64,000 bases of DNA from Drosophila pseudoobscura (GCF_009870125.1 NC_046683.1:39633869-39697868); one strand, 5' to 3'. Numbered from the stretch's first letter, positions 33,049 through 45,730 are shown. Numbers and translations: made by a program. The notes: generated from the letters alone by a model not told the origin.

Positions 33049-33508
33049 GGTTAGGTTAAGGCGGTAGCCGGGGAGGGGGGATAAAAACAGCTCGTTACAG
33101 TAGGTCCAGCACGGTATCCAGGGCTTCCCCTGGAGTAGTGCGTAGCCCGCCAGTTATGCATAGCTCTGCCATGCGTTGAACTCTACTGAGTCTGTTGAGA
33201 CAAGTTCTTTTGTCTAGGGCTGGCCACCATACTACCACTCTATAGAGCATAATTGGTCGTGTGATGGCGGTGTATAGCTTCCGAACTATATACGGGGCCA
33301 TTCCCCATTTTAGTCCGATTGCTTTCCTGCACCCGTGGGAGAATACTCCCTCGTTAATTTTTGTTGAGCCAATTAATGGTTTTTGGTCCCACGTGAATCA
33401 GTTGGGCAGGGATAATGCCATCTGTCCCCGTAGACATGTGTGGTTTAAAACTTTTGATCGACCCGAAAATGTTCTCCTGGCTTATCAGGTTCAGGATGGC
33501 ATTTGAGC
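33049..33508 (-). mobile_element. LOA-like LINE, internally deleted, block B
   Basis: Copy of 21186-21870 lacking a further ~214 bp. The join is at tttcctgcacccgtggg, where block A has two separated tgca strings, so the loss probably used a 4-base microhomology. The region encoding WWPALDKRTCL (33095-33301, minus) remains. Confidence 0.75.
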
Positions 33509-33623
33509 CGTGTCGTGTCGTTTAATATTAGCGGCCTCTGCCGGAGGAGAGCCATACTGACTAAGTATCGGGTATAAATGTAGAGTTGCGGTGTCCGCAG
33601 AAACTCACAACGTTCCCCCTCGT
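33509..33623 (+). mobile_element. DINE-1 3' end, block B
   Basis: Copy of 21871-21985, with the same breakpoints. Confidence 0.8.
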
Positions 33624-34030
33624 TTTTTATGCCTATTATATCTATATTTTATATTTATAGATGCCATAACTGTAGATACGGGGACTGGATCAGCTGAAGT
33701 CCAGATTAGGAAGGCTCTACAGCTGCAAAAAAAAAAAACGTTTCTTCAAAAACAGTACCACCGCGAACCGCATACCTTAATTAGTCAATTAAAAACTAAA
33801 ATGAAATATATAATAAAAGAAAAATTTAAATATGAAATGAAATGAAGATTGATAACCTACTTCATGGGTACCCATTTCACTAGCTACTACATGGGTACTC
33901 ATTTCACTAGCTACTAGACGAGTACACATAGCACTTGTTCGGGGGTAAACGATGTGGTATCGCTGGTCCCCATGTCGTAGGACATTGCGGGTAAAAATGG
34001 AAATGATGAAAAGCATTGTTAAGGGTTAGT
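33624..34030. repeat. Composite repeat module, block B copy
   Basis: Third copy of the 4470-4870 module, nearly identical to the block A copy. Confidence 0.6.
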
Positions 34031-34077
34031 AAAGAAAGTACCCCTGGTCTTTTAGGGAGTGGTGATATCACCACCTC

Positions 34078-35004
34078 CGAACTAGTTCCCAGTACTGCTG
34101 GGGTACGATGCGCTAATAGCGCCTTCGACTGGCCAGCCACCGCCACACCAATCTGATACAGAACAGATGACCCCACCTTCTCTGCAGCGCTTCGTCTTGG
34201 CACAATCTCTGTCCTTGCGAAACACCTGGAAAAGGTTAGGATCGAAGTATTCGTTGTCGAAAAAGCTTGAATTGAGCCAGGTTTCAAACAAAATGACAAC
34301 GTCGAAGTCACACGTAGAGGTAGCCAAGCTGACAGCCTGAGTCTTGGCACCGTCCATCGGCACGGTCACAGAAAGTGGCGGTGCCGTTCTGTTAGTGGCC
34401 ACGGAAGATGGATCCAGAGGAGGTTCAGGCATATCCCACTGAACCAAAGGGCCGAGACCCATGCTTGAAACCTGCTTGTGTGCCGGAGTCTGAAATAGCA
34501 GCACACCATCCTCGTCCAGAAGATTGGGCAGGGAGAGCCAATCTAGGTGATGATGCTAAAGAGTGTTCCACATAAGAGTGCACGACGGGCTGCTGACCCT
34601 TCGTCAAAAAAGTGCAAGCAGAATATTTTGTGGAGAAGCGGCGATCATAAAACCAAAGGGGTTTCACTGGGGGTTTTTTTTAAGTGGATGAACCTGGAGC
34701 TTTCTGAGTCAGTGTGGACGTCCGCAGTGGCACAGCTGCACACAGATTAATTGCCGTCAAATCAGCTTCCTCATCAGGCCTCTGTCTATGCGCGAAACCC
34801 TTACCGATACTGGCCAGAATCTATCATCAAAGACCACGGGGAACACCAGATAACGCAGATAGATCAGCATCTCGCTTAACCAATTTCACGCAAGAAATTT
34901 CCTCCTCCGGCATCTTGAGTTTATCGGCAACAAATTTCACCACCGCCTCTGGCCCCGTCGCGGTAGCAAATTTACCAATATGCAGGTATGCCATAACAAA
35001 ATAG
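34078..35004 (-). mobile_element. ETWL-type LINE fragment, block B
   Basis: Copy of 22440-23366 with the same endonuclease deletion. Positions 35005-35184 are intervening sequence with the AT palindrome. Confidence 0.7.
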
Positions 35005-35184
35005 GCAGATTTTTCAAGAGTTTATCTGAACGCAGTGAGAGCTCACTAATGACTACATAATTTAAATTAAATTTAATTTAAACTGGAGGTCGGCAGGTAT
35101 CCAGAGTCCGTATATTAGCAACCGAGCAACCCCTCGGCCATGCATCCCTCGGCATGTAACAGTGTCACCATAGATGGGGTAATT

Positions 35185-35594
35185 TCATTGAGAGTTTTCT
35201 TTACTCCGCCCGACTACCATTAGCCAGCATCCATGGCAGAGATATGACCGTGGCAGGACTGTCTCAGCTTTCTTTCGACTGGGCACCAACACTGCCTCGG
35301 TCTTGTGGGGAGCGAGTTCGAGCCCGATCCTCTCCAGCCACTGTTGAATATGCGCTATTGTCTGGTTGCAAGTCTTCTCCAAGTCTCCGGCCAAGAGTTT
35401 TCCCACCACTAGAACAGCCACATCGTCTGAAAAACGGCTGAGGCTGAGTCGCAATATGCCGTCGTTCATTGCGTTGCACAGTGTGGGGCCCAGCACCGAC
35501 CCCTGCGGGACGCCTGCAAATACCTCCTATTGCTCCGTGCCAGCCTCGGTACCTGGGTGTGTCGAAAGTCTCTAGCGCCCAGCAGGATGCAGCT
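35185..35594 (-). mobile_element. R1-clade LINE RT fragment, block B
   Basis: Copy of 23547-23955, with the same junction to a truncated array unit. Confidence 0.72.
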
Positions 35595-35732
35595 CAGAAG
35601 TCAATTGATGAACAATTGCAACTTTTCTGTGGCAAGGTACGTCGGCTCCAGGGTATTAACAAGCCTATTCAAATCAACCCACTCAGCTGCACTTAATTTC
35701 ATGTATCTTTTGAGGCGCCTTTCGCAAGAGTC
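35595..35732 (-). pseudogene. Gene X end fragment, truncated unit U6
   Basis: Same truncated piece and same 3' jump as in U5. Confidence 0.65.
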
Positions 35733-36351
35733 TTTGGGCTTGTCATGTTATTTGGTGTGGTTTCAGAATTGTAGTGTATTAAATATAATCAAATAAATAA
35801 ATGGCTTTTTTTGTGTTCTGGCTCATTCTGCTTTGGTGGGATGGCCAATGGCTGCTGGCAGGCGATCGGCTGTCATTGCGTTGCACATCAATTTAATTTC
35901 TGTTAAAGAGATTTGATAAAATATAAAAAAGAAAACAAGATAATTATTTTGCGTTTACATTTGTGTTCAGATTATGCAAAACTCATAATCATTCTCTACA
36001 CCCAATAGAATAAATGAGTGGTTTTTTAGTGTTGTGGTTTTCTTGCTGGCTTTTGATATCCAGATGCAGGTGCTGGGGCTTTGCTGCGATGGCGATGCAC
36101 TTCAAATGTCAAGTCGTTATTTCTTTCAAAAGAAATTATGTAGATAATAAAAAAACAATAAACTTATTTGGCGTTTACATTTGTGTTTAAATTGGGCCCA
36201 TCTCTTAGTCAGCGTTAGTGTCCTTGGGTTACTGTGGCTTTGAATATTAAACATAGTCCAACAAACAATTGGATTATTATGCTCTGGCTGGGGGGCTTTG
36301 GCTCTGGCTGGGATGGCTAATGGCTGATGGCTGATGGCTGACCGCTTAAGC

Positions 36352-37023
36352 TCAGAAGCCACGGTTCTCGTTGAGCTCCTTATGTGGTGTCAGATCCTTG
36401 GTGATCGAAAAGGGGGCTCCATCACGAAACATCTTGCAAATGAGACTGCCCAGATTCTTGGCATCATCGATGCCGGAGTGAGCACGTCCCTGGAAGGTCA
36501 GCCTCACATGTTCCAGGGCATTGTTGAAGCTGAAGGGACGATACTTGTACCACTTCTGGTAGATGGCTTTCGCGTCTATCCACTGATTGAAGCAGGTTGG
36601 TTTACGTATATTCTTGCGTGCGCACTCCTTGGCCAGACAGATTCCAAAGTCCCAGTTTGTCCAGGTGACGAAGAAACAGTTTCCCTGTGGATTGGTCATA
36701 CTCATCTTTGGTAGCACCAGGTTGCGGGCGCTCAATTCCTTCTTCAGCCATTCGATAAAGGAATTGAGTGCCGTCTGCAGTGGCACTCCCGCCTCCACAG
36801 TCTTCTGCTGAATGCCCGTCAGACTGGTACAGTATTCGCTCAGTTGCGGCTTCTCCACGGGCATCACGTACTTGTGAAACTCCGCCTCGACCATTCCCGT
36901 TTTCAGATTGACCAAAATGGCTGGGAACTCAATTATCTCCGACAATCTAAATTGTTGAGCCGGTTGATTTTCCCAGCAGGTGGCCTCGAAGTCCACGGAT
37001 ATGGCATAAGTAAAAGGATGCAT
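36352..37023 (-). CDS. Snp: ERI1/Snipper-type exonuclease, copy 6
   Basis: Full length with catalytic residues intact; E18, A153, K209. Its protein is identical to copy 5, 11638 bp away. Downstream on the plus map the unit continues into a complete MITE and then U7, so here the array resumes. Confidence 0.88.
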   Translation of the reverse strand: MHPFTYAISVDFEATCWENQPAQQFRLSEIIEFPAILVNLKTGMVEAEFHKYVMPVEKPQLSEYCTSLTGIQQKTVEAGVPLQTALNSFIEWLKKELSARNLVLPKMSMTNPQGNCFFVTWTNWDFGICLAKECARKNIRKPTCFNQWIDAKAIYQKWYKYRPFSFNNALEHVRLTFQGRAHSGIDDAKNLGSLICKMFRDGAPFSITKDLTPHKELNENRGF

Positions 37024-37488
37024 TGTCAACTTCTTGGATTTGCGTGAATTCTGTTTCTTTAACTGGATCTAGACGAGCTCCTTTCAGGAATATTCTCTGA
37101 TGTATTAGCCCAGTTGCTTTGTACACTTTTATGAAGGCCGACTTTGTTTGTGCAATTCCAATTGAATTATTTTTCTTTGTAATGTAATATGCTGTCGCTT
37201 TTTTGCCAGTGCTTGCAGTTTTTGCTGAGTAACGATAACTTTTGACCTATCATTGGAATTTGTGGATTTATTCGATATCTATCGATTTTTAATAAAATGC
37301 GACTTTGTAGTACAATTGTCAGTCGGTAAATAAAGCGCAGTGAAAAGAAAAGTTTAGTGCCTTTTACGAAAAGGAACATTGTGAGGCGCAGCTACGGCCG
37401 CGATTTTAAATTTATACCCAAGCAATTAGTGCGAGTGAAAAACACATAGTATAGTGAGTGTGAGTGAGACGGCATATGTTGATGTTGA

Positions 37489-37727
37489 TTAACCCTTAAC
37501 AGGCCCGTGGGGTTTACAATTTTAAAATAGAATGATTTTACTGATACAGTAATATTTAAATTTTGTGCAGCCATTAATTATTTTGCTTCAAAATTTTTAC
37601 TAATATTAAAATGTTCTTTTACATAATATATAAATATTGCTTATAATTCTTTGTGTTTTTTTTTATGCTATTTATATAATTTGATATGCAATATGTAATT
37701 TTTTTGAGGTTGGAACATAAGGGTTAA
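37489..37727. mobile_element. TTAA-flanked MITE, unit U6
   Basis: Same length and ends as the U1 copy; intact, unlike its block A counterpart. Confidence 0.6.
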
Positions 37728-37919
37728 CAACAATCAAAAAATCAACGGAATCAATCGTGGATCTGGCCGCAGTGATAGGGCGTGTATGAGGGCTATGCTT
37801 ATGCTTATGGTTAAGTATGCGTCGCTTACATATATAATGATAAATACTAAAGGGATGATATAAATGAAATAGCTGCAAATGCATTAGACTTATTGACCTC
37901 CAGCCATAGCTTATAGAAG

Positions 37920-38490
37920 TCAATTGATGAACAATTGCAACTTTTCTGTGGCAAGGTACGTCGGCTCCAGGGTATTAACAAGCCTCTTCAAATCACCCCA
38001 CTCAGCTGCACTTAATTTCATGTATCTTTTGAGGCGCCTTTCGCAAGAGTCTTCAAATGGTTGCTCAACATAGTGTACGTTGGGTTCCAACGAGCCTATT
38101 GAGTCCTGTACAGCCGACAGAATTTTTGCGGCGGTCACTAGGTCATTACAGGCATTCTTCTCATCTTTACCCTTTACCACCGAAAAATTCTTTTTCTTTT
38201 CAGGCACTATGAATACTATATGAATACTCGTAGAAGCCCACAGGAACCGCAGGCGTCGGTCACCAACCGAACAGAGGCCACATGGTATGGCCCAGGGTAT
38301 GGAGCAAGTCTCCCTGTTTCCAACACTTCCTCTAAGTGACACTTCACAACTTGGCTAAGGGATGCAAGCAAATTCCATCTTGAATCCGCATTCTTCTGTA
38401 GATGCTCCGACTTGAATAGGGGATAAGATTCAAGGCCAGACTGGAAATTGCGGCACAGAACATTTCGAAGGAGATAAATCAAGTCTACAA
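37920..38490 (-). pseudogene. Gene X fragment, unit U7
   Basis: Carries the 11-bp duplication. It reads GDLKRLVNTLEP, and a one-base loss near 38487 (gtctacaattg) opens the upstream frame into GTIVDLIYLL, giving a longer but probably meaningless start. U11 shares that change. Confidence 0.65.
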
Positions 38491-38888
38491 TTGTTCCCAC
38501 TAAAAACACCACTAACATTATCCTACTTGGATGATATATCCATTGGGCATTGGGCATATCCATTGGATGATATATGCATTGGGCTATATCTAAACTCCAA
38601 TTCTATGACAATTTGGTTGCCTCGTTTTTCTTAATTTCTCTAACTAAGTTTCGACAAAATATCGAGCTATTCTAGCTTTCCCATTTGGGAATTAGTAAGT
38701 ATGAATAGTAGCAAAATGTATATGCTATAAGGCCATATCCATTGCTATGATTAGATGTACTCGTACATTTGTAGGTGTTTAGATTCCGATATAGATGTGG
38801 TAGCTGCGACTGCGATGGACATCAAATTGAAATGCATATCAATTGCTGTCAAAAGAAATTAAATAAAATACATAACAAAAAAAAAAAA

Positions 38889-39358
38889 GAACATTTTTTA
38901 TACCCCCCCTTCCATAAGGAACCTATAAAGTATATATGTATATTCTTGATCAGCATCAATAGTCGAGGGGCGATAGAGCCATGTCTGTCTGTCCGTCCGT
39001 CCGTTTGCCCGTCTCTATGAGCACCTAGTGATATGTATTTCAAAATTTCACCCCACCCTCTTCCGCCATTACAAAGGACGAAGATCTGTGGCATCCACAA
39101 TTTTGTACAATCATAGAGAATAACCATATCTACCAGATTGCCGAATCTGAATCCGATCGGATCATTATTATAACCGAACAAATCCATTTGCAGTGGCTAC
39201 GCAGCGCCCGACGACACGTTCTGACTGATTTTCTGTCTCTCTCGCACGCACTATTTGTCGTGTCGTTCGGTCTGGCGGAGGAAAGCCATACTGACTAAGC
39301 TTCGGGCATAAATGTAGAGTTGCGGGCGCAGCAGCAACTCACAACGTTCCCCCTCGTT
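38889..39358 (+). mobile_element. DINE-1 copy in unit U7
   Basis: Same element and insertion point as in U1, differing at a few sites (cgaggggcgatagag, cattattataacc). Its presence at the same point in U1 and U7-U11 shows it was in the unit before most amplification. Confidence 0.85.
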
Positions 39359-40013
39359 AGTGTGTACTCTTGTGTTCACATAAGGGACAACTCTTAGCCA
39401 TCTTTCATGATATTTGGTGTGGTTCCAGAATTGTAGTGTATTAAATATAATCAAATAAATAAATGGCTTTTTTTGTGTTCTGGCTCATTCTGCTTTGGTG
39501 GGATGGCCAATGGCTGCTGGCAGGCGATCGGCTGTCATTGCGTTGCACATCAATTTAATTTCTGTTAAAGAGATTTGATAAAATATAAAAAAGAAAACAA
39601 GATAATTATTTTGCGTTTACATTTGTGTTCAGATAATGCAAAACTCATAATCATTCTCTACACCCAATAGAATAAATGAGTGGATTTTTAGTGTTGTGGT
39701 TTTCTTGCTGGCTTTTGATATCCAGATGCAGGTGCTGGGGCTTTGCTGCGATGGCGATGCACTTCAAATGTCAAGTCGTTATTTCTGTCAAAAGAAATTA
39801 TGTAGATAATAAAAAAACAATAAACTTATTTGGAGTTTACATTTGTGTTTAAATTGGGCCCATCTCTTAGTCAGCGTTAGTGTCCTTGGGTTACTGTGGC
39901 GTTGAATATTAAACATAGTCCAATAAACAATTGGATTATTATGCTCTGGCTGGGGGGCTTTGGCTCTGGCTGGGATGGCTAATGGCTGATGGCTGATGGC
40001 TGACCGCTTAAGC

Positions 40014-40625
40014 TCAGAAGCCACGGTTCTCGTTGAGCTCCTTATGTGGTGTCAGATCCATGGTGATCGAAAAGGGGGCTCCATCACGAAACATCTTGCA
40101 AATGAGACTGCCCAGATTCTTGGCATCATCGATGCCGGAGTGAGCACGTCCCTGGAAGGTCAGCCTCACATGTTCCAGGGCATTGTTGAAGCTGAGGGGA
40201 CGATACTTGTACCACTTCTGGTAGATGGCTTTCGCGTCTATCCACTGATTGAAGCAGGTTGGCTTACGTATATTCTTGCGTGCGCACTCCTTGGCCAGAC
40301 AGATTCCAAAGTCCCAGTTCGTCCAGGTGACGAAGAAACAGTTTCCCTGTGGATTGGTCATACTCATCTTTGGTAGCACCAGGTTGCGGGCGCTCAATTC
40401 CTTCTTCAGCCATTCGATAAACGAATTGGTACAGTATTCGCTCAGTTGCGGCTTCTCCACGGGCATCACGTACTTGTGAAACTCCGCCTCGACCATTCCC
40501 GTTTTCAGATTGACCAAAATGGCTGGGAACTCAATTATCTCCGACAATCTAAATTGTTGAGCCGGTTGATTAACCCAGCAGGTGGCCTCGAAGTCCACGG
40601 ATATGGCATAAGTAAAAGGATGCAT
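40014..40625 (-). CDS. Snp: ERI1-type exonuclease, copy 7, 20-codon deletion
   Basis: A 203-codon version. It lacks 20 residues between YCT and NSFIEW (residues 67-86 of the full protein), including the LTGIQQ stretch that is well conserved in DEDDh nucleases. The reading frame and all five catalytic residues remain, so it may give a stable but altered protein or be non-functional. It also has leucine in YRPLSF where the others have phenylalanine. V18 and M209 place it in the right-hand subfamily. Confidence 0.82.
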   Translation of the reverse strand: MHPFTYAISVDFEATCWVNQPAQQFRLSEIIEFPAILVNLKTGMVEAEFHKYVMPVEKPQLSEYCTNSFIEWLKKELSARNLVLPKMSMTNPQGNCFFVTWTNWDFGICLAKECARKNIRKPTCFNQWIDAKAIYQKWYKYRPLSFNNALEHVRLTFQGRAHSGIDDAKNLGSLICKMFRDGAPFSITMDLTPHKELNENRGF

Positions 40626-41090
40626 TGTCAACTTCTTGGATTTGCGTGAATTCTGTTTCTTTAACTGGATCTAGACGAGCTCCTTTCAGGAATATTCTCT
40701 GATGTATTAGCACAGTTGCTTTGTACACTTTTATGAAGGCCGACTTTGTTTGTGCAATTCCAATTGAATTATTTTTCTTTGTAATGTAATATGCTGTCGC
40801 TTTTTTGCCAGTGCTTGCAGTTTTTGCTGAGTAACGATAACTTTTGACCTATCATTGGAATTTGTGGATTTATTCGATATCTATCGATTTTTAATAAAAT
40901 GCGACTTTGTAGTACAATTGTCAGTCGGTAAATAAAGCGCAGTGAAAAGAAAAGTTTAGTGCCTTTTACGAAAAGGAACATTGTGAGGCGCAGCTACGGC
41001 CGCGATTTTAAATTTATACCCAAGCAATTAGTGCGAGTGAAAAACACATAGTATAGTGAGTGTGAGTGAGACGGCATATGTTGATGTTGA

Positions 41091-41330
41091 TTAACCCTTA
41101 ACAGGCCCGTGGGGTTTACAATTTTAAAATAGAATGATTTTACTGATACAGTAATATTTAAATTTTGTGCAGCCATTAATTATTTTGCTTCAAAATTTTT
41201 ACTAATATTAAAATGTTCTTTTACATAATACATAAATATTGCTTATAATTCTTTGTGTTTTTTTTTTATGCTATTTATATAATTTGATATGCAATATGTA
41301 ATTTTTTTGAGGTTGGAACATAAGGGTTAA
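41091..41330. mobile_element. TTAA-flanked MITE, unit U7
   Basis: One base longer than the U1 copy because of a longer T run at about 41260. Confidence 0.6.
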
Positions 41331-41522
41331 CAACAATCAAAAAATCAACGGAATCAATCGTGGATCTGGCCGCAGTGATAGGGCGTGTATGAGGGCTATG
41401 CTTATGCTTATGGTTAAGTATGCGTCGCTTACATATATAATGATAAATACTAAAGGGATGATATAAATGAAATAGCTGCAAATGCATTAGACTTATTGAC
41501 CTCCAGCCATAGCTTATAGAAG

Positions 41523-42094
41523 TCAATTGATGAACAATTGCAACTTTTCTGTGGCAAGGTACGTCGGCTCCAGGGTATTAACAAGCCTATTCAAATCACC
41601 CCACTCAGCTGCACTTAATTTCATGTATCTTTTGAGGCGCCTTTCGCAAGAGTCTTCAAATGGTTGCTCAACATAGTGTACGTTGGGTTCCAACGAGCCT
41701 ATTGAGTCCTGTACAGCCGACAGAATTTTTGCGGCGGTCACTAGGTCATTACAGGCATTCTTCTCATCTTTACCCTTTACCACCGAAAAATTCTTTTTCT
41801 TTTCAGGCACTATGAATACTATATGAATACTCGTAGAAGCCCACAGGAACCGCAGGCGTCGGTCACCAACCGAACAGAGGCCACATGGTATGGCCCAGGG
41901 TATGGAGCAAGTCTCCCTGTTTCCAACACTTCCTCTAAGTGACACTTCACAACTTGGCTAAGGGATGCAAGCAAATTCCATCTTGAATCCGCATTCTTCT
42001 GTAGATGCTCCGACTTGAATAGGGGATAAGATTCAAGGCCAGACTGGAAATTGCGGCACAGAACATTTCGAAGGAGATAAATCAAGTCTCTCAA
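41523..42094 (-). pseudogene. Gene X fragment, unit U8
   Basis: Same two-frame structure; DLNRLVN, ILSAVQ and ERRLKRY variants typical of U8-U11. Confidence 0.65.
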
Positions 42095-42467
42095 TTGTTC
42101 CCACTAAAAACTCCACTAACATTATGCTACTTGGATGATATATCCATTGGGCATTGGGCATATCCATTGGATGATATATGCATTGGGCTATATCTAAACT
42201 CCAATTCTATGACAATTTGGTTGCCTCGTTTTTCTTAATTTCTCTAACTAAGTTTCGACAAAATATCGAGCTATTCTAGCTTTCCCATTTGGGAATTAGT
42301 AAGTATGAATAGTAGCAAAATGTATATGCTATAAGGCCATATCCATTGCTATGATTAGATGTTCTCGTACATTTGTAGGTGTTTAGATTCCGATACAGAT
42401 GTGGTAGCTGCGACTGCGATGGACATAAAATTGAAATTAGATAAAATACATAACAAAAAAAAAAAAG

Positions 42468-42934
42468 AACATTTTTTATACCCCCCCTTCCATAAGGAAC
42501 CTATAAAGTATATGTATATTCTTGATCAGCATCAATAGTCGAGGGGCGATAGAGCCATGTCTGTCTGTCCGTCCGTCCGTTTGCCCGTCTCTATGAGCAC
42601 CTAGTGATATGTATTTCAAAATTTCACCCCACCCTCTTCCGCCATTACAAAGGACGAAGATCTGTGGCATCCACAATTTTGTACAATCATAGAGAATAAC
42701 CATATCTACCAGATTGCCGAATCTGAATCCGATCGGATCATTATTATAACCGAACAAATCCATTTGCAGTGGCTACGCAGCGCCCGACGACACGTTCTGA
42801 CTGATTTTCTGTCTCTCTCGCACGCACTATTTGTCGTGTCGTTCGGTCTGGCGGAGGAAAGCCATACTGACTAAGCTTCGGGCATAAATGTAGAGTTGCG
42901 GGCGCAGCAGCAACTCACAACGTTCCCCCTCGTT
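42468..42934 (+). mobile_element. DINE-1 copy in unit U8
   Basis: Same insertion as in U7. The preceding spacer block is shortened (ggacataaaattgaaattag), a marker shared by U8-U11. Confidence 0.85.
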
Positions 42935-43589
42935 AGTGTGTACTCTTGTGTTCACATAAGGGACAACTCTTAGCCATCTTTCATGATATTTGGTGTGGTT
43001 CCAGAATTGTAGTGTATTAAATATAATCAAATAAATAAATGGCTTTTTTTGTGTTCTGGCTCATTCTGCTTTGGTGGGATGGCCAATGGCTGCTGGCAGG
43101 CGATCGGCTGTCATTGCGTTGCACATCAATTTAATTTCTGTTAAAGAGATTTGATAAAATATAAAAAAGAAAACAAGATAATTATTTTGCGTTTACATTT
43201 GTGTTCAGATAATGCAAAACTCATAATCATTCTCTACACCCAATAGAATAAATGAGTGGATTTTTAGTGTTGTGGTTTTCTTGCTGGCTTTTGATATCCA
43301 GATGCAGGTGCTGGGGCTTTGCTGCGATAGCGATGCACTTCAAATGTCAAGTCGTTATTTCTTTCAAAAGAAATTATGTAGATAATAAAAAAACAATAAA
43401 CTTATTTGGCGTTTACATTTGTGTTTAAATTGGGCCCATCTCTTAGTCAGCGTTAGTGTCCTTGGGTTACTGTGGCGTTGAATATTAAACATAGTCCAAC
43501 AAACAATTGGATTATTATGCTCTGGCTGGGGGGCTTTGGCTCTGGCTGAGATGGCTAATGGCTGATGGCTGATGGCTGACCGCTTAAGC

Positions 43590-44261
43590 TCAGAAGCCAC
43601 GGTTCTCGTTGAGCTCCTTATGTGGTGTCAGATCCATGGTGATCGAAAAGGGGGCTCCATCACGAAACATCTTGCAAATGAGACTGCCCAGATTCTTGGC
43701 ATCATCGATGCCGGAGTGAGCACGTCCCTGGAAGGTCAGCCTCACATGTTCCAGGGCATTGTTGAAGCTGAAGGGACGATACTTGTACCACTTCTGGTAG
43801 ATGGCTTTCGCGTCTATCCACTGATTGAAGCAGGTTGGCTTACGTATATTCTTGCGTGCGCACTCCTTGGCCAGACAGATTCCAAAGTCCCAGTTCGTCC
43901 AGGTGACGAAGAAACAGTTTCCCTGTGGATTGGTCATACTCATCTTTGGTAGCACCAGGTTGCGGGCGCTCAATTCCTTCTTCAGCCATTCGATAAACGA
44001 ATTGAGTGCCGTCTGCAGTGGCACTCCCGCCTCCACAGTCTTCTGCTGAATGCCCGTCAGACTGGTACAGTATTCGCTCAGTTGCGGCTTCTCCACGGGC
44101 ATCACGTACTTGTGAAACTCCGCCTCGACCATTCCCGTTTTCAGATTGACCAAAATGGCTGGGAACTCAATTATCTCCGACAATCTAAATTGTTGAGCCG
44201 GTTGATTAACCCAGCAGGTGGCCTCGAAGTCCACGGATATGGCATAAGTAAAAGGATGCAT
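43590..44261 (-). CDS. Snp: ERI1/Snipper-type exonuclease, copy 8
   Basis: Full length, catalytic residues intact; V18, A153, M209. It encodes the same protein as copies 9-11. Confidence 0.88.
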   Translation of the reverse strand: MHPFTYAISVDFEATCWVNQPAQQFRLSEIIEFPAILVNLKTGMVEAEFHKYVMPVEKPQLSEYCTSLTGIQQKTVEAGVPLQTALNSFIEWLKKELSARNLVLPKMSMTNPQGNCFFVTWTNWDFGICLAKECARKNIRKPTCFNQWIDAKAIYQKWYKYRPFSFNNALEHVRLTFQGRAHSGIDDAKNLGSLICKMFRDGAPFSITMDLTPHKELNENRGF

Positions 44262-44726
44262 TGTCAACTTCTTGGATTTGCGTGAATTCTGTTTCTTTAA
44301 CTGGATCTAGACGAGCTCCTTTCAGGAATATTCTCTGATGTATTAGCACAGTTGCTTTGTACACTTTTATGAAGGCCGACTTTGTTTGTGCAATTCCAAT
44401 TGAATTATTTTTCTTTGTAATGTAATATGCTGTCGCTTTTTTGCCAGTGCTTGCAGTTTTTGCTGAGTAACGATAACTTTTGACCTATCATTGGAATTTG
44501 TGGATTTATTCGATATCTATCGATTTTTAATAAAATGCGACTTTGTAGTACAATTGTCAGTCGGTAAATAAAGCGCAGTGAAAAGAAAAGTTTAGTGCCT
44601 TTTACGAAAAGGAACATTGTGAGGCGCAGCTACGGCCGCGATTTTAAATTTATACCCAAGCAATTAGTGCGAGTGAAAAACACATAGTATAGTGAGTGTG
44701 AGTGAGACGGCATATGTTGATGTTGA

Positions 44727-44966
44727 TTAACCCTTAACAGGCCCGTGGGGTTTACAATTTTAAAATAGAATGATTTTACTGATACAGTAATATTTAAATT
44801 TTGTGCAGCCATTAATTATTTTGCTTCAAAATTTTTACTAATATTAAAATGTTCTTTTACATAATACATAAATATTGCTTATAATTCTTTGTGTTTTTTT
44901 TTTATGCTATTTATATAATTTGATATGCAATATGTAATTTTTTTGAGGTTGGAACATAAGGGTTAA
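44727..44966. mobile_element. TTAA-flanked MITE, unit U8
   Basis: As in U7. Confidence 0.6.
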
Positions 44967-45158
44967 CAACAATCAAAAAATCAACGGAATCAATCGTGGA
45001 TCTGGCCGCAGTGATAGGGCGTGTATGAGGGCTATGCTTATGCTTATGGTTAAGTATGCGTCGCTTACATATATAATGATAAATACTAAAGGGATGATAT
45101 AAATGAAATAGCTGCAAATGCATTAGACTTATTGACCTCCAGCCATAGCTTATAGAAG

Positions 45159-45730
45159 TCAATTGATGAACAATTGCAACTTTTCTGTGGCAAGGTACGT
45201 CGGCTCCAGGGTATTAACAAGCCTATTCAAATCACCCCACTCAGCTGCACTTAATTTCATGTATCTTTTGAGGCGCCTTTCGCAAGAGTCTTCAAATGGT
45301 TGCTCAACATAGTGTACGTTGGGTTCCAACGAGCCTATTGAGTCCTGTACAGCCGACAGAATTTTTGCGGCGGTCACTAGGTCATTACAGGCATTCTTCT
45401 CATCTTTACCCTTTACCACCGAAAAATTCTTTTTCTTTTCAGGCACTATGAATACTATATGAATACTCGTAGAAGCCCACAGGAACCGCAGGCGTCGGTC
45501 ACCAACCGAACAGAGGCCACATGGTATGGCCCAGGGTATGGAGCAAGTCTCCCTGTTTCCAACACTTCCTCTAAGTGACACTTCACAACTTGGCTAAGGG
45601 ATGCAAGCAAATTCCATCTTGAATCCGCATTCTTCTGTAGATGCTCCGACTTGAATAGGGGATAAGATTCAAGGCCAGACTGGAAATTGCGGCACAGAAC
45701 ATTTCGAAGGAGATAAATCAAGTCTCTCAA
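45159..45730 (-). pseudogene. Gene X fragment, unit U9
   Basis: As in U8. Confidence 0.65.
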
